Translations under genes and position numbers: made by a program
Part shown: positions 6,576 to 7,424 of the stretch, one piece after another
Layout: each line of letters starts with the position of its first letter
How positions within the stretch are numbered: the first letter of the stretch is position 1
Notes under the pieces: generated by a model
Databases searched by the model: none
What the model was told of the DNA's origin: nothing
What the model saw: only the letters and a program-made list of their open reading frames with translations
DNA from: a bacterium
Lineage (GTDB): Bacteria > Bacillota_I > Bacilli_A > RFN20 > DUOF01
Assembly (NCBI GenBank): GCA_012839015.1
Contig: DUOF01000089.1
Coordinates: 1-7,424, forward strand
Reading direction: 5' to 3'
Length of the DNA: 7,424 nt

Positions 6576-6595
6576 TCATGCAAATACATGATTAA
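6572..6595 (+). terminator. Hairpin spanning the trmL stop codon, possible weak terminator
   Basis: TTAATCATG (6572-6580) pairs perfectly with CATGATTAA (6587-6595) around the 6-base loop CAAATA. The TAA stop lies in the 5' arm. The stem has only two G-C pairs and is followed by TTATT instead of a real T-tract, so termination would be inefficient. It ends three bases before the next -35, and could instead act as an operator or a stabilising 3' end. Confidence 0.45.
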
Positions 6596-6598
6596 TTA

Positions 6599-6627
6599 TT
6601 GATGTTAAGACTTAGAAATAGTAAAAT
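6599..6627 (+). promoter_or_regulatory. Sigma-A-type promoter of the lipoprotein gene
   Basis: TTGATG (6599-6604) and TAAAAT (6622-6627) are separated by 17 bases, predicting a start near 6634 and a 13-base leader. The ribosome site is an imperfect GGATGTGAT just before ATG 6647; its GTGAT is in the same 3-base spacing as the AGGTGAT sites. Confidence 0.5.
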
Positions 6628-6646
6628 AGGGGTAGGATGTGATGAT

Positions 6647-7424
6647 ATGAAAAGATTTTTGAATATTCTCCTTATTTTTGTCCTGGCTGGTTGCAGCCTT
6701 GATTTTGGTGGTGGCGGGAAAACGGTGTATAAGCCTCAAATAAATAATACCTCCAATAGGGGAGTATTAACAATGTCAAAATCTCTTTATAAATCACACA
6801 TTAATAGTGGTTATGATTTCGTAGTGCTTAGACTAAGTGAAGATAACCTTGAAAAATTTGAAGATGGACTAATTAATGACTCCACTAGGTATGCACGCTG
6901 GATAGAAGAAGGTGTGTGTTATGAGGGAAGAAGTTATAAGTGTGCCGAGGAAGTAATGTATTCTCGATTAAATATATTTATTGGTAGTACCAAAGACGTC
7001 AGGGTAGATAGTACAAATGCAATTAATAACACTGAATCAATTGCTTTTTTCCATTATAGTGAATTATCTGAGAATATATCGCTTAGTACACTAAACAGTG
7101 CTGGTGGTAATTTAGAAAACAATTTCCGTAAAACTATTATTGATAACATAAAATATGAATACATAAATCACACAAGTTTAGAATATTTTCAAGTTGCCGA
7201 GGAAGATAAAGTAATAGAGCTTGGTGAAGATGACTTGTTTGTTAATAAACAAAAGGATGAATATTACTTTAAGACATTAAGAGAGAAACAGGAAAACAAA
7301 GAGAGTTTTATATTACTAACTACTAGTAGTAGAGGGTCCGGGGATTACTGTATCTTTAGTGACCGTGAATATGAACCTGATGCAAACGGTAATTACGAAT
7401 GTCTCGAAGAAGATCCAGGTGAAA
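6647..7424 (+). CDS. Unidentified lipoprotein, cut by right window edge
   Basis: My translation gives 259 residues with no stop before the window ends. Residues 1-16 form a short type II signal peptide: K2-R3, a hydrophobic core, then the lipobox LAGC with Cys16 as the predicted lipid-anchored residue. A short GGGGK linker (21-25) follows. The exported part is acidic, rich in Asn, Ser and Tyr, and has no membrane segment. Besides Cys16 there are four cysteines, at 91, 99, 235 and 252, in two close pairs that could form disulfides outside the cell. I do not recognise a domain: no solute-binding, protease or sporulation-protein signature is visible. ATG 6647 is the only reasonable start, since nearby upstream ATG and GTG codons hit a stop within two or three codons. 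It has its own promoter behind trmL. The signal peptide is a confident call; the function is unknown. Confidence 0.88.
   Translation, partial: MKRFLNILLIFVLAGCSLDFGGGGKTVYKPQINNTSNRGVLTMSKSLYKSHINSGYDFVVLRLSEDNLEKFEDGLINDSTRYARWIEEGVCYEGRSYKCAEEVMYSRLNIFIGSTKDVRVDSTNAINNTESIAFFHYSELSENISLSTLNSAGGNLENNFRKTIIDNIKYEYINHTSLEYFQVAEEDKVIELGEDDLFVNKQKDEYYFKTLREKQENKESFILLTTSSRGSGDYCIFSDREYEPDANGNYECLEEDPGE

Noticed and set aside
6642..6650. Two-codon minimal ORF ATG ATA TGA overlapping the lipoprotein start
   Set aside because: Such overlaps arise easily by chance next to GTGATGATATG, and nothing indicates translation coupling.
7319..7330. 12-base palindrome ACTACTAGTAGT as a protein-binding site
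   Set aside because: It lies inside the lipoprotein coding sequence in a Thr-Thr-Ser-Ser stretch, and similar TAG-rich strings occur in other genes (for example 4094-4103), so codon use explains it.
1..7424. Mycoplasma-type code with TGA as Trp
   Set aside because: Trp codons checked in the ATPase, cwlJ and lipoprotein genes are TGG, and no gene here needs TGA read-through. All complete genes end in TAA, so TGA use as a stop is simply not shown.

Overview
The window is AT-rich DNA, by eye about one third G+C, from a low-GC Gram-positive bacterium (Bacillota). All five complete genes end in TAA and every Trp I checked is TGG, so nothing suggests the Mycoplasma code in which TGA encodes Trp. 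A class A penicillin-binding protein shows that the cell makes peptidoglycan, and a CwlJ-type cortex hydrolase points to a spore-forming ancestry or lifestyle. The best fit is a wall-bearing member of class Bacilli near the Erysipelotrichia/Mollicutes branch. That placement is inference. No mobile element, CRISPR array, tRNA or rRNA gene was seen.

Layout. On the minus strand, a class A penicillin-binding protein gene (1157 down to 1) runs off the left edge within its transpeptidase domain. An 83-base divergent intergenic region separates it from six plus-strand genes. These are a small beta-rich protein, tentatively DUF1934/YwiB-like (1241-1633); a CtpE-like cation P-type ATPase (1709-4240); serine hydroxymethyltransferase glyA (4300-5502); a CwlJ-like spore cortex hydrolase (5544-5969); the tRNA wobble 2'-O-methyltransferase trmL (6063-6575); and an unidentified lipoprotein (6647 onward) that runs off the right edge. 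Gaps between genes are 41-93 bases, and no stretch over 300 bases lacks a gene.

Transcription. The plus-strand genes look mostly independently transcribed. Near-consensus sigma-A-type promoters with 17- or 18-base spacers precede the ATPase, glyA, trmL and lipoprotein genes. Hairpin terminators follow the ATPase and cwlJ genes, and a weaker hairpin follows trmL. glyA and cwlJ are 41 bases apart with no terminator between them, so they may share a transcript. Four of the seven genes use AGGTGAT, the 3' part of the full Shine-Dalgarno complement, 3-4 bases before the start codon. This fixes a GTG start for the penicillin-binding protein and an ATG start at 5544 for cwlJ.

Function. The window is mostly housekeeping: cell wall synthesis, ion transport, one-carbon metabolism, spore germination and tRNA modification. 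There is no obvious dedicated multi-gene system. The parts that are hardest to explain are the C-terminal lipoprotein, the small 1241-1633 protein and the metal specificity of the P-type ATPase.
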